A DNA stretch of 64,000 nt from Magnetococcales bacterium (GCA_015231755.1 JADGAZ010000007.1:50292-114291); one strand, 5' to 3'. Shown: positions 54,219-63,823, numbered from the stretch's first letter. Notes: a model not told the origin generated them from the sequence alone. Translations and numbers: made by a program.

Positions 54219-55666
54219 GCGACTTCTTTGACTTCCTTCGCGTCTTTGGCTTCTTTGGTCTCTTTCACCGGGGCCGTGGCTTTGGCGAGTTCTTTGACCG
54301 GAGCGGAGGCCTTGGCGATCTCTTTGATCGGAGCCGCGGCTTTGGTGGTCTCTTTGTGGACCGGGGCCATGGCCTTGATGATCTCTTTGGCCGGAGTCGT
54401 GGCTTTGGCGTGCATCTCCTTGGCCGGGCTCTCCTTGGAGGCCGTGGGTTTGGCAGCCGTCGCCGGTTGCTTGACCGCATTCTTGGCCGACTGGGGATTG
54501 GCCTCAGGCATGCTCACCGAACGGGCTTCGATGCCGGTGCGCTCCTTGATGGTGGCCACGGCCTGACTCGCCAATTCCGCATTGGCGAAAGGACCGGTCA
54601 GCAGATGATGCACCGTGTGGTTGTTGAGGGTGCTTTTGCGCAACCGTACCGGAATGCCCGCATCCGCCAGCTTCTTTTGGATCTTCTCCGCGCCCATGGC
54701 GTTGGAGTAGGATCCAGCGGTCACCAGGAAATGACCATCCGCCTGGGCCTGGGGGAAACCCGCCTTGGCTTCGGAGTGGGTCGCCGGAGCGGCTTTGGCG
54801 TCGGTTTTGGTCGCTGCGGTCGCCGCGATGGTGGCGGGCTTGGCATCGGCTTTGGTCGGCGCGGCCACGGCTTTGGCCTCGGCGGCGTGGGTCACGGCCT
54901 TGGGCGCGGGCAACGGGGCCGCCTTGGCTTCCGCTTTGGTCACGGAGACCGCTTTGGCTGCCGGAATGGCGCTCTCCGCCCCTTTGACCGGCTCGCTCTT
55001 GGCCTGGATCACCGGCACCTGACGGGATTCCTCCGCTTCGATCTTCGCCGGGTTGGCGTGATCTGCGGCATTGGCCGTCTCGGCCAGGGAGGGGGGATCC
55101 ATCTCCGCGCTGATGGCGTCTTCCATCATCTCTTCGGTGGGTGTCGCGCCGTTTTTGGCGAGGGTCTCCCGGGCCGGATTCTTGTCGTCCATCCTGGCGG
55201 CTGCGGCAGGAGGATTCATCGGCATGGCCGTCGGGGTCGGGATCGTCTCGATCCTGGCGGTGGTCTGGGCGCTACCCTTGTTGAGTTCCGTTTCCGGATG
55301 GGCGGCGACGGGTTTGCTCTCCGCCTTGGGGGCGATGGCCGCCATCTGGGCGTGGGCGTTGGCACCGGATTGGGCCGGCAGGGTGATCGGATTCGCGCTG
55401 GTGCCCAGCTCGGCTCCGGCGATCACCACCGATTTGGTTTCCGTGGTCTGGGCCGTGGGCGGGGAGGCCTGATGCCAAACCATGATCGTGACCACACCAC
55501 CCACCACGGCGGCGATCAACGCTTCGGACAGATGCTTGCCAATGCGCTTCCGGCGTTGGATGGTTGCCGCACGGCGTTGACCCTCGGTGGGCGCGATGAA
55601 CACATCGGGCTTGGCTTGAGGGGGTTCTTGACGGGAGGGGTCCAACTCATTTGTGGCGCCGGTCAC
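54119..55666 (-). CDS. Membrane protein with SPOR domain, frameshifted before second SPOR
   Basis: 515 aa before the premature stop, from a GTG at 55666 with a strong AAAGGAG site. A basic cytoplasmic N-terminus (about 50 residues) precedes one TM helix (SEALIAAVVGGVVTIMVW). A long Ala/Lys/Pro/Thr linker leads to a first SPOR domain near residues 315-390 (FLVTAGSYSNAMGAEKIQKKL, then VHHLLTGPFANAELASQAV). A second Ala/Lys-rich linker follows, then the shifted tail. SPOR domains bind denuded glycan strands at the division septum, so a division role is likely. The intact protein would have two. Confidence 0.8.
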   Translation of the reverse strand: MTGATNELDPSRQEPPQAKPDVFIAPTEGQRRAATIQRRKRIGKHLSEALIAAVVGGVVTIMVWHQASPPTAQTTETKSVVIAGAELGTSANPITLPAQSGANAHAQMAAIAPKAESKPVAAHPETELNKGSAQTTARIETIPTPTAMPMNPPAAAARMDDKNPARETLAKNGATPTEEMMEDAISAEMDPPSLAETANAADHANPAKIEAEESRQVPVIQAKSEPVKGAESAIPAAKAVSVTKAEAKAAPLPAPKAVTHAAEAKAVAAPTKADAKPATIAATAATKTDAKAAPATHSEAKAGFPQAQADGHFLVTAGSYSNAMGAEKIQKKLADAGIPVRLRKSTLNNHTVHHLLTGPFANAELASQAVATIKERTGIEARSVSMPEANPQSAKNAVKQPATAAKPTASKESPAKEMHAKATTPAKEIIKAMAPVHKETTKAAAPIKEIAKASAPVKELAKATAPVKETKEAKDAKEVKEVAKATAPAKETAKAPVRKKSPKPRLRPRKPPKPR

Positions 55667-55817
55667 AGGAATTCTCCTTTGCTCTGTAGTCTTCAAATTG
55701 CCGTCCTTGGTATGTCGAGGCGCGGCGGTTGGGATGTGCAGACCTTTAGAGCAATTTGTGTGCCGTTTGAAATTGACGATACCCAGAAACGGGAAAAAAC
55801 GTAACAAAGACGGTTGA

Positions 55818-56963
55818 TTATGGGAGGTCAGTCCGGTAGTGCCGCGGTACCCGGGCACCCAAACGACACAAAACCTCATAGGGGATGGTCTCCATCCAGT
55901 CTGCCATCTCTTCGACACCGATGAACTCCCGGCCATCGGTGCCAAGCAGGGTAACCTGGCTTCCTGCAACGGCTTTTGGGATGTGGGTCACATCCACCAG
56001 GGTCAGATCCATGGAGATGCGGCCCACCACCGGAGCCCGACACCCCTGTGTCAAAATTTGAGCGCGTCCTTTCAACAGTCGCCCATACCCATCCGCGTAA
56101 CCCACCGGCAGCAGGGCGATCCGGGACGGTTCCCGGGTGACAAATTCGTGACCATAACCCAACGGGGTGCCCGCCGGCACCTCGCGGATCGACAGCACAT
56201 GGGTCACCCAGCGCACCACCGGACGCAGGCCGTCGTCGCGCCAGTTGCGGCGGGGATAAAACGGCGAGGCGCCATACAGGATGATTCCGGGGCGGCCCCA
56301 CTCCAGACGGGCTTCCGGAGTGCCCAGCAGACCCGCGCTGTTGCCGATGGAGCGGCGCAAGGTCCGACCCCGTGGTCCCAGACCCTCCACCGCCCGCAGC
56401 AGGGTGTCCAACTGCTGACGGGTGGTGGCCTGGCCTTCGATTTCGTCCGCCCGGGCCAGATGGGACAGAATGGAATCCAGATGGATGCCGGGCAGTGGAT
56501 CCAGGCTGGCCACCACCTCGGACAAGCGGTCGGCGGAGAATCCCACCCGTCCCATGCCGGTGTCGATTTTGACGTGGACCGGAATCGGCGGCGCGTGCGG
56601 CCCCCGCAGCCGGCTCAGGCGACGGGCCGCCTCCAGATCGAAGATGACCGGCTCCAGATCCAGGGCGCACACCTGATGCTCCAGACCGGGAATGAATCCG
56701 GACAATAAAATGATGGGCAATTCGATGCCGGCGGCCCGCAACGGGATGGCCTCTTCCACCATGGCCACGCAAAAGCCGTGGGCGCCGGCGGCTGTCAAGG
56801 CCCTGGCGACGGGGACCGCGCCCAGACCGTAGGCATTGGCCTTGATCACCGGATACAAGGCGCAGCCCTCCCCGGCGCTCTGCCGGGCCACGCGGAAATT
56901 ATGCACGATGGCCGCAAGATCGATCTCCAGCCAGGTGGGGCGTCCGGGAGGATGGGGAGTCAT
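55818..56963 (-). CDS. alr: Alanine racemase
   Basis: 381 aa from the ATG at 56963, which has GGAGG at good spacing; the TTG three codons upstream has none. The PLP lysine is in YPVIKANAYGLGAVP (near residue 42), and the catalytic Tyr in LLPVGYADGYGRLL. It makes D-alanine for peptidoglycan. It begins 5 nt after dnaB, a common proteobacterial pairing. Confidence 0.97.
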   Translation of the reverse strand: MTPHPPGRPTWLEIDLAAIVHNFRVARQSAGEGCALYPVIKANAYGLGAVPVARALTAAGAHGFCVAMVEEAIPLRAAGIELPIILLSGFIPGLEHQVCALDLEPVIFDLEAARRLSRLRGPHAPPIPVHVKIDTGMGRVGFSADRLSEVVASLDPLPGIHLDSILSHLARADEIEGQATTRQQLDTLLRAVEGLGPRGRTLRRSIGNSAGLLGTPEARLEWGRPGIILYGASPFYPRRNWRDDGLRPVVRWVTHVLSIREVPAGTPLGYGHEFVTREPSRIALLPVGYADGYGRLLKGRAQILTQGCRAPVVGRISMDLTLVDVTHIPKAVAGSQVTLLGTDGREFIGVEEMADWMETIPYEVLCRLGARVPRHYRTDLP

Positions 56964-56968
56964 GGGGT

Positions 56969-58432
56969 TCAACCTCCGTGGCTGGCCATGTATTCGGTCG
57001 AGGCGTGGTTTTCAAAGCGGGTGTACTGTTTCTGGAAGGTCAGCCGGGCCGTGCCCGTGGGACCGTTACGCTGCTTGGCCACGATCACCTCCGCCAGACC
57101 CGCCAAGGAGGGATCGTTTTCCTTGTAGACCTCCTCCCGGTAGACGAACAGCACGATGTCGGCGTCTTGTTCGATGGAGCCGGATTCCCGCAGATCCGAC
57201 AGGATCGGTTTTTTGTTGGGGCGTTCTTCCACCTTGCGGGACAACTGGGAGAGGGCCAGAACCGGAATGTCCAGCTCCTTGGCCAATCCTTTGAGTCCCC
57301 GGCTGATTTGGGAAATTTCCTGGACCCGGTTTTCCAGATCCCCGTCCCCTTGCATGAGTTGCAGATAGTCCACGATCAGCAGTTGGATGCCCTTTTCCCG
57401 TTTGAGGCGTCGGGCCTTGGCCCGCAGCGACATGATGGACAGGGTGGGGGAGTCGTCGATGTAGATGGGCGCCTGGGAGAGTTCCTGGGCGGCGTGGACC
57501 AGTTTGTTGTAGTCCGCGTCCTGGATCCGACCGGTACGCAGTCCCTGGGCGTCCACCCGGGCGGTGGAGGCGAGCAGACGGGTGGCCAACTGCTCCTTGG
57601 ACATTTCCAGGGAAAAGACCGCCACCGGCGCGCCGTGATCCAGGGCGGCATTGGCGGCCATGTTCATCACCAGGGTGGTCTTGCCCATGGCGGGACGACC
57701 CGCCAGAATCAGCAGGTCGGATTTTTGCAATCCGGAGAGCAGCCGGTCCAGATCGGTGAAACCGGTGGAAACCCCGGTCACCAGTTCCTGACGGGACATC
57801 AACCGTTCGAGCCGCTCGAAAATGGGAGGCAGGATGGTCTTGACATCGGTATAATTGGAACGACGCTTGGCCCGGTTCTCCCCCACCGCGAAGATGCGCT
57901 GTTCGGCGGTGTCGAGCATGTCGTCCACGGTGTGGGTGGAGTCCCGGTACACCTCGTCGGCGATGGAGGAGGCGGCGTGTACCAGGGCACGCAGGATCGC
58001 CTTGTCCCGCACCAGATGGGCGTAGGCCTTGGCGTTGGCCGTGGCCGGAACCGTGTCGATGAGACGGGAAAAGTAGCCCGCTCCCCCCACGGATTCCAGT
58101 TCGTTGTGTTTTTCCAGATATTGTTTGAGTATGACCGGATCCGCCGGATCCCCCCGGTCCAGGATGGCCAGCATGGCCTGATAGGTGATCCGGTGGGCAC
58201 CGACATAAAAATCTTCCGGCACCAAAATATCCGTGACCTGATCCATCACCGAGTTGTCCAGCAGAATGGCTCCCAGTACCGATTGTTCGGCTTCGTGGGA
58301 GTAGCTCGGACGGCGGGTGGGGGAGGAGGGACGCGACTCGGGATCCGGGGGTATCATGGAGTCGTCTGGCGGGGGTGCGTCGTCGTCGATCAAGGAGGCC
58401 TCCGGGCGCTCATCGTTTTGGATTGAAACCAT
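56969..58432 (-). CDS. dnaB: Replicative DNA helicase DnaB
   Basis: 487 aa from the ATG at 58432; in-frame starts up to 58498 exist but would overlap the divergent radC start. The N-terminal DnaG-interacting domain (EAEQSVLGAILLDNSVMDQV) is followed by the RecA-like domain with Walker A ILAGRPAMGKTTLVMNMA and Walker B LLIVDYLQLMQG, and the arginine-finger region LSDLRESGSIEQDADIVLF. An acidic, Pro-rich leader of about 45 residues precedes the core. No intein seen. Confidence 0.97.
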   Translation of the reverse strand: MVSIQNDERPEASLIDDDAPPPDDSMIPPDPESRPSSPTRRPSYSHEAEQSVLGAILLDNSVMDQVTDILVPEDFYVGAHRITYQAMLAILDRGDPADPVILKQYLEKHNELESVGGAGYFSRLIDTVPATANAKAYAHLVRDKAILRALVHAASSIADEVYRDSTHTVDDMLDTAEQRIFAVGENRAKRRSNYTDVKTILPPIFERLERLMSRQELVTGVSTGFTDLDRLLSGLQKSDLLILAGRPAMGKTTLVMNMAANAALDHGAPVAVFSLEMSKEQLATRLLASTARVDAQGLRTGRIQDADYNKLVHAAQELSQAPIYIDDSPTLSIMSLRAKARRLKREKGIQLLIVDYLQLMQGDGDLENRVQEISQISRGLKGLAKELDIPVLALSQLSRKVEERPNKKPILSDLRESGSIEQDADIVLFVYREEVYKENDPSLAGLAEVIVAKQRNGPTGTARLTFQKQYTRFENHASTEYMASHGG

Positions 58433-58490
58433 CTTAAAGAAAGGTTCCCATGATACCACCTCGGACCGGTCCGGCATAGGAAGCGCATCC

Positions 58491-59192
58491 ATGGACAAAA
58501 AACCCGATCACGCCGGACTGCATCACGGTCATCGTCAACGGCTGCGGCGTCGTTTTCTGGAGGAGGGACTCGAAGGATTCGAGGACCATCAGGTGCTGGA
58601 GCTGTTATTGTTCAACGTTTTGCCCCGTCAGGACACCAACGCCCTGGCCCATCTGTTGTTGAAGCGGTTTGGGGGATTTTCGGCGGCCCTGGAGGCCGAT
58701 CCGTCGGATCTGGCCTCGATTCCGGGCATGGGAGAGGTGGCGGCGACTTTTTTGTCCCTGATTCCGTCGGTGACCCGGCGTTATCTCGAAGATCAGGCGG
58801 GCCGGGACAAGCCTTCCCTCAACGATCCGGACAAGGCTACCGCCTATGTGCGCGCCTTGACCGCCGGACGTACCGAGGAGGTGTTTTATGTGTTGTGTCT
58901 GGATCAGCGTGCCCGTTTGTTGTTTCCGGCGTTGTTGAGCCGGGGCACGGTCAACGAGGCCCATGTCCATCCCCGGCAGGTGGTGGAGGTGGCGTTGCGT
59001 CACAAGGCGGTGGAGGTGATCCTGGCCCACAATCATCCCTCGGGGAATGTCACCCCTTCGGCGGCGGATCGCCATCTGACCAAAATTCTGCTCCATGCCC
59101 TGACCCCCATCGGCGTGCGGCTGGTGGATCACCTGATTACCGCCGGGGATCGTTGTCTGAGCATGGCCAGAGAAGGGATTCTGGGGCTTTAG
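58491..59192 (+). CDS. radC: RadC/UPF0758 family JAB-domain protein
   Basis: 233 aa. An N-terminal helix-hairpin-helix part (FEDHQVLELLLFNVLPRQDT, LASIPGMGEVAATF) precedes the JAB/MPN domain with the metal-binding motif VILAHNHPSGNVTPSAAD. Its former role in DNA repair is doubtful; function is open. It is divergent from dnaB with 58 nt between starts. Confidence 0.95.
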   Translation: MDKKPDHAGLHHGHRQRLRRRFLEEGLEGFEDHQVLELLLFNVLPRQDTNALAHLLLKRFGGFSAALEADPSDLASIPGMGEVAATFLSLIPSVTRRYLEDQAGRDKPSLNDPDKATAYVRALTAGRTEEVFYVLCLDQRARLLFPALLSRGTVNEAHVHPRQVVEVALRHKAVEVILAHNHPSGNVTPSAADRHLTKILLHALTPIGVRLVDHLITAGDRCLSMAREGILGL

Positions 59193-59316
59193 CGGGGATG
59201 GGGGAATCCGGTTTTTTTTGGTTGCAACCGGGGTGAATTGCACGGATCATGAGATTTCGTGTATCACAGGCTTTCGTGATGGCGCGGGTTTTAAGAGACA
59301 ACCAAGGAGAGGGGGT

Positions 59317-60084
59317 ATGGCGGACGATCAGAACGGGGTATGGGTGGTGCCGCAGGATGTGGAACGCCTGCTCGCGGAAGGCAAAAACCTCAATACCCGC
59401 GACGCCGAAGGGTGGACACCGCTGCATCGGGTCATCCAGGAAGGGGATGTGGCCCTGGCCGAGCGGCTGCTGGAGGCCGGAGTCGAGGTCAACGTGATCG
59501 ATCCCCAACGCTGGACCCCATTGCATTGGGTGGCGGTGCGGGGTTTCGCCGGTCTGGCCCGGCGTCTGCTCGCCCTGGGGGCCGACCCCAACGCCCGGGA
59601 CCGGGACAAGGAGAGTCCCCTCCATTGGGCCGCCTCCTGGGGTCATCAGGAGACGGTGCGGATTCTGCTCGACGGCGGCGCCGAGATCGACGCCCGGGAT
59701 CGCCATGGGGAGACCCCGTTGTTTCAGGCGGCCCAGGAGGGGGATGTGGAGATGGTGGAACTGTTGATCGCCCGGGGGGCGGCGGTGGATCCCCGCAATG
59801 TCGATGGGGGACCGCCCTTGCATTGCGCGGTGTTTTACGGTCAGCCCGCCGTGGCCGAATGTCTGTTGGCCCACGGGGCCGAGATCGACGCCCGCAACAA
59901 GTTCGGCAAGACCGCGCTCCATTTTGCCGCCATCCGGGGCCGGGTCGATGAGGCGGAACTGCTCCTGGCCAGAGGTGCGGAGATCAATGCCAAGGATCTG
60001 ACCGGTCGCACCCCCCTCATGGCGGCCCGGGAGAATGGTCGGGACGATATGGAAGTGTTGTTGCAGGAGCAGGGGGGAATTTAG
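59317..60084 (+). CDS. Ankyrin-repeat protein
   Basis: 255 aa, no signal peptide, with a strong AAGGAG site. Seven ankyrin repeats of about 33 residues run almost end to end, each with a TPLH-type turn: GWTPLHRVIQEGD, RWTPLHWVAVRGF, KESPLHWAASWGH, GETPLFQAAQEGD, GPPLHCAVFYGQ, KTALHFAAIRGR and RTPLMAARENGR. It should be a pure protein-binding scaffold; the partner is unknown. It lies between radC and convergent fur. Confidence 0.93.
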   Translation: MADDQNGVWVVPQDVERLLAEGKNLNTRDAEGWTPLHRVIQEGDVALAERLLEAGVEVNVIDPQRWTPLHWVAVRGFAGLARRLLALGADPNARDRDKESPLHWAASWGHQETVRILLDGGAEIDARDRHGETPLFQAAQEGDVEMVELLIARGAAVDPRNVDGGPPLHCAVFYGQPAVAECLLAHGAEIDARNKFGKTALHFAAIRGRVDEAELLLARGAEINAKDLTGRTPLMAARENGRDDMEVLLQEQGGI

Positions 60085-60115
60085 CGTTCCGTTTGCTGGC
60101 CGTTTCGGGAAGATT

Positions 60116-60547
60116 TTAGAAGGATTGCCGGTTGGGACAGGTGGGATTCAGGCAGTCGGCATACAGGGAGAGGGCGTGATCCTGTACCGCGAATCCCCGT
60201 TCCCGGGCGATTTCGGCTTGACGGTTTTCGATCAGGGGATCCACGAACTCCTCCACCCGACCGCATTGCAAACAGACCAGATGATCGTGATGCGCGCCTT
60301 GATTCAGCTCGAAAATGGCCTTGCCGGACTCGAAGTGGCTGCGGGACAACAGGCCGGCGTGTTCAAACTGGGTCAACACCCGGTAGATGGTGGCCAGACC
60401 GATCTCTTCCCCGTCGGCGAGCAGACGTTTGTAGACATCCTCGGCGCTCATGTGTTGGCAGGTATCGGACACGAAGAGGCGCAAGACTTTCATCCTCGGT
60501 GCGGTGGCCTTGAGGCCGACGTTTTTGAGATCCTGGTTCATGTCCAT
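60116..60547 (-). CDS. fur: Ferric uptake regulator Fur
   Basis: 143 aa. The winged helix includes TAPRMKVLRLF and the recognition segment IGLATIYRVLTQFEHAGLL. The metal-sensing region is HHDHLVCLQCG (Cys92, Cys95), with a second cysteine pair at the C-terminus (Cys132, Cys137 in CLNPTCPNR) making a structural zinc site. GGAGGG precedes the ATG. It represses iron genes when bound to Fe(II). No Fur box was searched for in detail. Confidence 0.96.
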   Translation of the reverse strand: MDMNQDLKNVGLKATAPRMKVLRLFVSDTCQHMSAEDVYKRLLADGEEIGLATIYRVLTQFEHAGLLSRSHFESGKAIFELNQGAHHDHLVCLQCGRVEEFVDPLIENRQAEIARERGFAVQDHALSLYADCLNPTCPNRQSF

Positions 60548-60738
60548 GGTCCCTCCACAGGCTTAGTGCTTTGTCTTTTGTCAGGAATTTTCCCATCCGC
60601 GCGTCAAAAACGCAACCGGCATTGTATCGTTCGGAACAAATGCTTGAACTCCCGCCCTGACCGCACCATAATCGGGGCTGAACGGGGGAAAAAGGACGAT
60701 TGTACGAACACTTTATCCATCGCGTAAGGAGGTTTTTC

Positions 60739-61569
60739 ATGATCCATGCCATTGTGGCGCTGTTGATCGTCTTGGGCGGCCTGTTGATGCCGGCCACGGC
60801 CCGCGCCGACCTGCTGCTGTTGGTGCATGGCTATCTGGGCAGCGCGGCCTCCTGGGAACAGGGGGGCGTGGTGCCGGTGTTGACCACCCATGGTTGGGAA
60901 CGGGCCGGGATTCTCAGGGCCGGTCCCGGAGGGGTGCAGGAGATTCCGGCTCCGGGTCGGATGGCGAAAAACCGCATCTATCTGGCGGAACTCCCTTCCA
61001 TCGCGCCGGTGAGCGTCCAGGCGGATCATCTGGTTCCCGTGCTGCGACTGCTGGCGGCGCGTCACCCCCGGGAACGGCTGATTCTGGTGGGTCATTCGGT
61101 GGGCGGGGTGGTGTTGCGGCTGGCCCTGGTGCGGGGTGATGTCTCCAATCCCGCCGCGTTGATCACCATCGCCTCTCCCCATCTGGGCACGCCCCTGGCG
61201 GAGCAGGCTCTGGACGCCACCGACGACTGGGGACCGGTGGAGGTGATCAAGGATTTCTTCGGGGGTGGCGGGTATCAGACCCTCAAGGTCTCCCGGGGGC
61301 TGTATCTCGACATCGTGCGTCAGCATCCCGGTTCGTTGCTGTTTTGGCTCAACCATCAGCCCCATCCGGATATCCGTTATGTCTCCTTGGTCCGGGGCGG
61401 ACCCATGGTGATGGGGGATATCCTGGTGCCGGGGATCAGCCAGGACATGAACAACATTCCGGCCCTGCGGGGACGCCGGGTTTCCTCCCGGCTTGCGGGC
61501 CAGGGGCATGAGCTGGTCTGGCCCGACGGCCATATGCTGGCTGCCGTGATCCAGGAGTTGGCCCCATGA
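60739..61569 (+). CDS. Exported alpha/beta hydrolase, lipase/PGAP1-like
   Basis: 276 aa from the ATG at 60739, with a perfect TAAGGAGG site. A signal peptide (AIVALLIVLGGLLMPATARA) is followed by LLLLVHGYLGSAASWEQGG (oxyanion region) and the nucleophile elbow LVGHSVGGVVLRLAL. Candidate acid and His residues are in the C-terminal third (GHELVWPDGH). It resembles triacylglycerol lipase and PGAP1-type esterases acting on lipids in the periplasm. Its stop overlaps the CDF gene (ATGA). Confidence 0.85.
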   Translation: MIHAIVALLIVLGGLLMPATARADLLLLVHGYLGSAASWEQGGVVPVLTTHGWERAGILRAGPGGVQEIPAPGRMAKNRIYLAELPSIAPVSVQADHLVPVLRLLAARHPRERLILVGHSVGGVVLRLALVRGDVSNPAALITIASPHLGTPLAEQALDATDDWGPVEVIKDFFGGGGYQTLKVSRGLYLDIVRQHPGSLLFWLNHQPHPDIRYVSLVRGGPMVMGDILVPGISQDMNNIPALRGRRVSSRLAGQGHELVWPDGHMLAAVIQELAP

Positions 61570-62609
61570 CCACCCACGCCGTTTGGCAGCATCAACACCG
61601 TTTCGGTCTGGACGAAAAACAGGCCGCCGAAAACCGCACCCATTGGGTGATCGGGTTGACCATGATCACCATGATCGTGGAGTTGATCGCCGGTTATCTC
61701 ACCGGCTCCATGGCCCTGACCGCCGATGGCTGGCATATGGGCACCCATGCCGCCGCCCTGGGACTGGCCGCCTTTGCCTATGCCTTTGCCCGGCGTCACG
61801 CCGACAATCCCCGTTTCACCTTCGGTTCGGGCAAGACCGGACCTTTGGGTGGTTTCGCCAGCGCCGTGGCTTTGGCGATCGTTGCGTTGTTGATGGCGGT
61901 GGAATCCTTTCAGCGTCTGCTCTCCCCGGTGAGTGTGGAGTTCTCCACGGCGCTGCTGGTGGCGGTTTCCGGTCTGGTGGTCAATCTGGCGAGCGCCTGG
62001 CTGCTGGGGGGCGCCCATGATCATGGGCATCATCATGGCCATGGACACCATGACGATCACGACCATGACGATCACGACCATGACGATCACGACCATGACG
62101 ATCACGACCATGATGATCATGCCCATGACGATCATGCCCATGACGATCACGACCATGATGACCATCCTGTCGTGCATCAGGACCATAATCTCAAGGGGGC
62201 CTATTTGCATGTGCTGGCCGATGCCCTCACGTCGGTGACGGCGATTGTGGCCTTGATCTGCGGCATGACCTTGGGGTGGGTGTGGATGGATCCGTTGATG
62301 GGGATCATCGGTTCGGTCGTGATCGGCGTCTGGTCTTTTGGTTTGATCCGGGAGAGCGCCAAGACCTTGTTGGACGCGGAGGACAATGGTCCGTTGCAAG
62401 ACAAGGTGCGCCGTCGTTTGCTGGAGCATGGGGAGTGTGAAATCGCGGATTTGCATCTGTGGCGGGTGGGGCCCACCAGTCACGCCTGCATCGTGTCGCT
62501 GATCACCCACGATCCCCAGGGTGCGGATCATTACAAATCCTTGTTGCGTGGTATCGGCGGTCTGGATCACGTCACTGTGGAAGTCAACCATTGTCGGGTC
62601 TGTCCATGA
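61566..62609 (+). CDS. CDF family metal exporter with His-rich loop
   Basis: 347 aa. Six TM segments; the metal site is formed by the TM2 motif ALTADGWHMGTH and the TM5 motif LHVLADALTS. Between TM4 and TM5 lies a loop of about 50 residues made almost only of His and Asp (DHDHDDHDHDD type), typical of Zn, Co or Ni exporters such as ZitB or DmeF. The AHDDH variation is also present. It uses the proton gradient to remove divalent metal from the cytoplasm. It is coupled to both neighbours by ATGA overlaps. Confidence 0.93.
   Translation: MTTHAVWQHQHRFGLDEKQAAENRTHWVIGLTMITMIVELIAGYLTGSMALTADGWHMGTHAAALGLAAFAYAFARRHADNPRFTFGSGKTGPLGGFASAVALAIVALLMAVESFQRLLSPVSVEFSTALLVAVSGLVVNLASAWLLGGAHDHGHHHGHGHHDDHDHDDHDHDDHDHDDHDHDDHAHDDHAHDDHDHDDHPVVHQDHNLKGAYLHVLADALTSVTAIVALICGMTLGWVWMDPLMGIIGSVVIGVWSFGLIRESAKTLLDAEDNGPLQDKVRRRLLEHGECEIADLHLWRVGPTSHACIVSLITHDPQGADHYKSLLRGIGGLDHVTVEVNHCRVCP
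62038..62170. repeat. 15-nt tandem repeat encoding the His/Asp loop
   Basis: About eight units of catgacgatcacgac, with several T-for-C changes, encode HDDHD repeats. Copy number can change in steps of five residues without breaking the frame. Confidence 0.85.
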
Positions 62610-63787
62610 ATCTTCTCGCCATCATTCCCGCCCGTTGCGGAACCAAGAACAATCCGGGCAAGTATCTTCAGGAACTGGCCGGCAGACCTGTGATCGTCTG
62701 GTCCATCGAACACGCCTTGAGCTGTCCGGCGGTGACCCGGGTGGTGGTGGCCACGGATAGCGAGGAGATCGCCCAGGTGGCCCGCATGGCCGGGGGATTG
62801 CCCATGCTGCTGGCCACATCGCTGACCCGGGAGGGTACCCCTTTGGAATCGGCCCTGGCGCCCATTCTGGAGGAGTTGAGCAAAAAAGAGGGGTTTCATC
62901 CCGATGCGGTGATGATTCTCAATCCCAATACGCCGTTGCGTTTGCCTGGACGGGTCACCGCGGCCATCTGGCAGTTCGAGGCCGAGGGGGCCGACTCTTT
63001 GGTGAGTGTGTGCGCCACTCCGGCCTTGTTCTGGACCAACGCCCGCCATCCCCGTCCCGGTTATGATTTGCGCCACCGTTCCCGTCCCCAGGATCTGGGG
63101 GAGGACGGGCGGAGCTATCGGGAAAACGGTTCCATCACCATCACCCGCGCCGCCTTGTTGCGGGATTCTCGCAGTCTGGTGGGGGGCAGGGTCAGCCTGT
63201 TCATGATGGACGAGCGGGAGAGTCAGGAGATGGATGCGTTGGTGGTTCCCCGTCTGGCCGGAGAGTGGAGCGGAGAACGGGTGGGTGCCGAGACCGCCCG
63301 GGGCAATCCTTTGGAGTGGATGGACGCGGTGGTGTTCGATTTCGACGGGGTGTTGACCGACAACCGGGTGTTGGTGAGTCAGGATGGTACCGAGTCGGTC
63401 TATTGCAGCCGGGGGGATGGCATGGGGTTCGACATTCTGCGCTCCGCGGGCATTCCGGCCTTCATCATGTCCACGGAGACCAATCCGGTGGTGAGCGCTC
63501 GTGCCCGCAAGCTCAAATTGCCGGTCTTCCAGGCGGTCAAGGACAAGGGCGCCTCATTGGAGGCGTTGTGCCGGGAGCAGGGATTCAAACTGGAGCGGAT
63601 CGTTTTTGTCGGCAACGATGTCAACGATCTGCCTGCCATGCGTCTGGCGGGATTTTCGGTGGCGGTGGCGGATGCGGTGCCCCTGGTGCGCAAGGCCGCT
63701 TGGCGGGTACTCAAGACGCCGGGAGGGGCGGGAGTGGTGCGGGAGTTGATCGAGACCGTGCTGGGCATGCCCGACGCCATACCCTGA
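62606..63787 (+). CDS. Cytidylyltransferase fused to KdsC-like HAD phosphatase
   Basis: 393 aa from the ATG at 62606, overlapping the CDF stop (ATGA). The first 230 residues resemble CMP-sialic-acid/CMP-KDO-type synthetases (LLAIIPARCGTKNNPGKYL, then LNPNTPLRLPGRV), although the usual GSK in the loop is GTK. From residue 247 a HAD domain begins with VVFDFDGVLTDNRVLV and continues to FVGNDVNDLPAMRLAG, with the catalytic Asp pair and motif III intact. Such fusions are seen for nonulosonic acid pathways. The sugar is not evident. Confidence 0.88.
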   Translation: MNLLAIIPARCGTKNNPGKYLQELAGRPVIVWSIEHALSCPAVTRVVVATDSEEIAQVARMAGGLPMLLATSLTREGTPLESALAPILEELSKKEGFHPDAVMILNPNTPLRLPGRVTAAIWQFEAEGADSLVSVCATPALFWTNARHPRPGYDLRHRSRPQDLGEDGRSYRENGSITITRAALLRDSRSLVGGRVSLFMMDERESQEMDALVVPRLAGEWSGERVGAETARGNPLEWMDAVVFDFDGVLTDNRVLVSQDGTESVYCSRGDGMGFDILRSAGIPAFIMSTETNPVVSARARKLKLPVFQAVKDKGASLEALCREQGFKLERIVFVGNDVNDLPAMRLAGFSVAVADAVPLVRKAAWRVLKTPGGAGVVRELIETVLGMPDAIP

Positions 63788-63823
63788 GATCATTCCGGTT
63801 TCGGTATGCTCCACCAACGGGGT

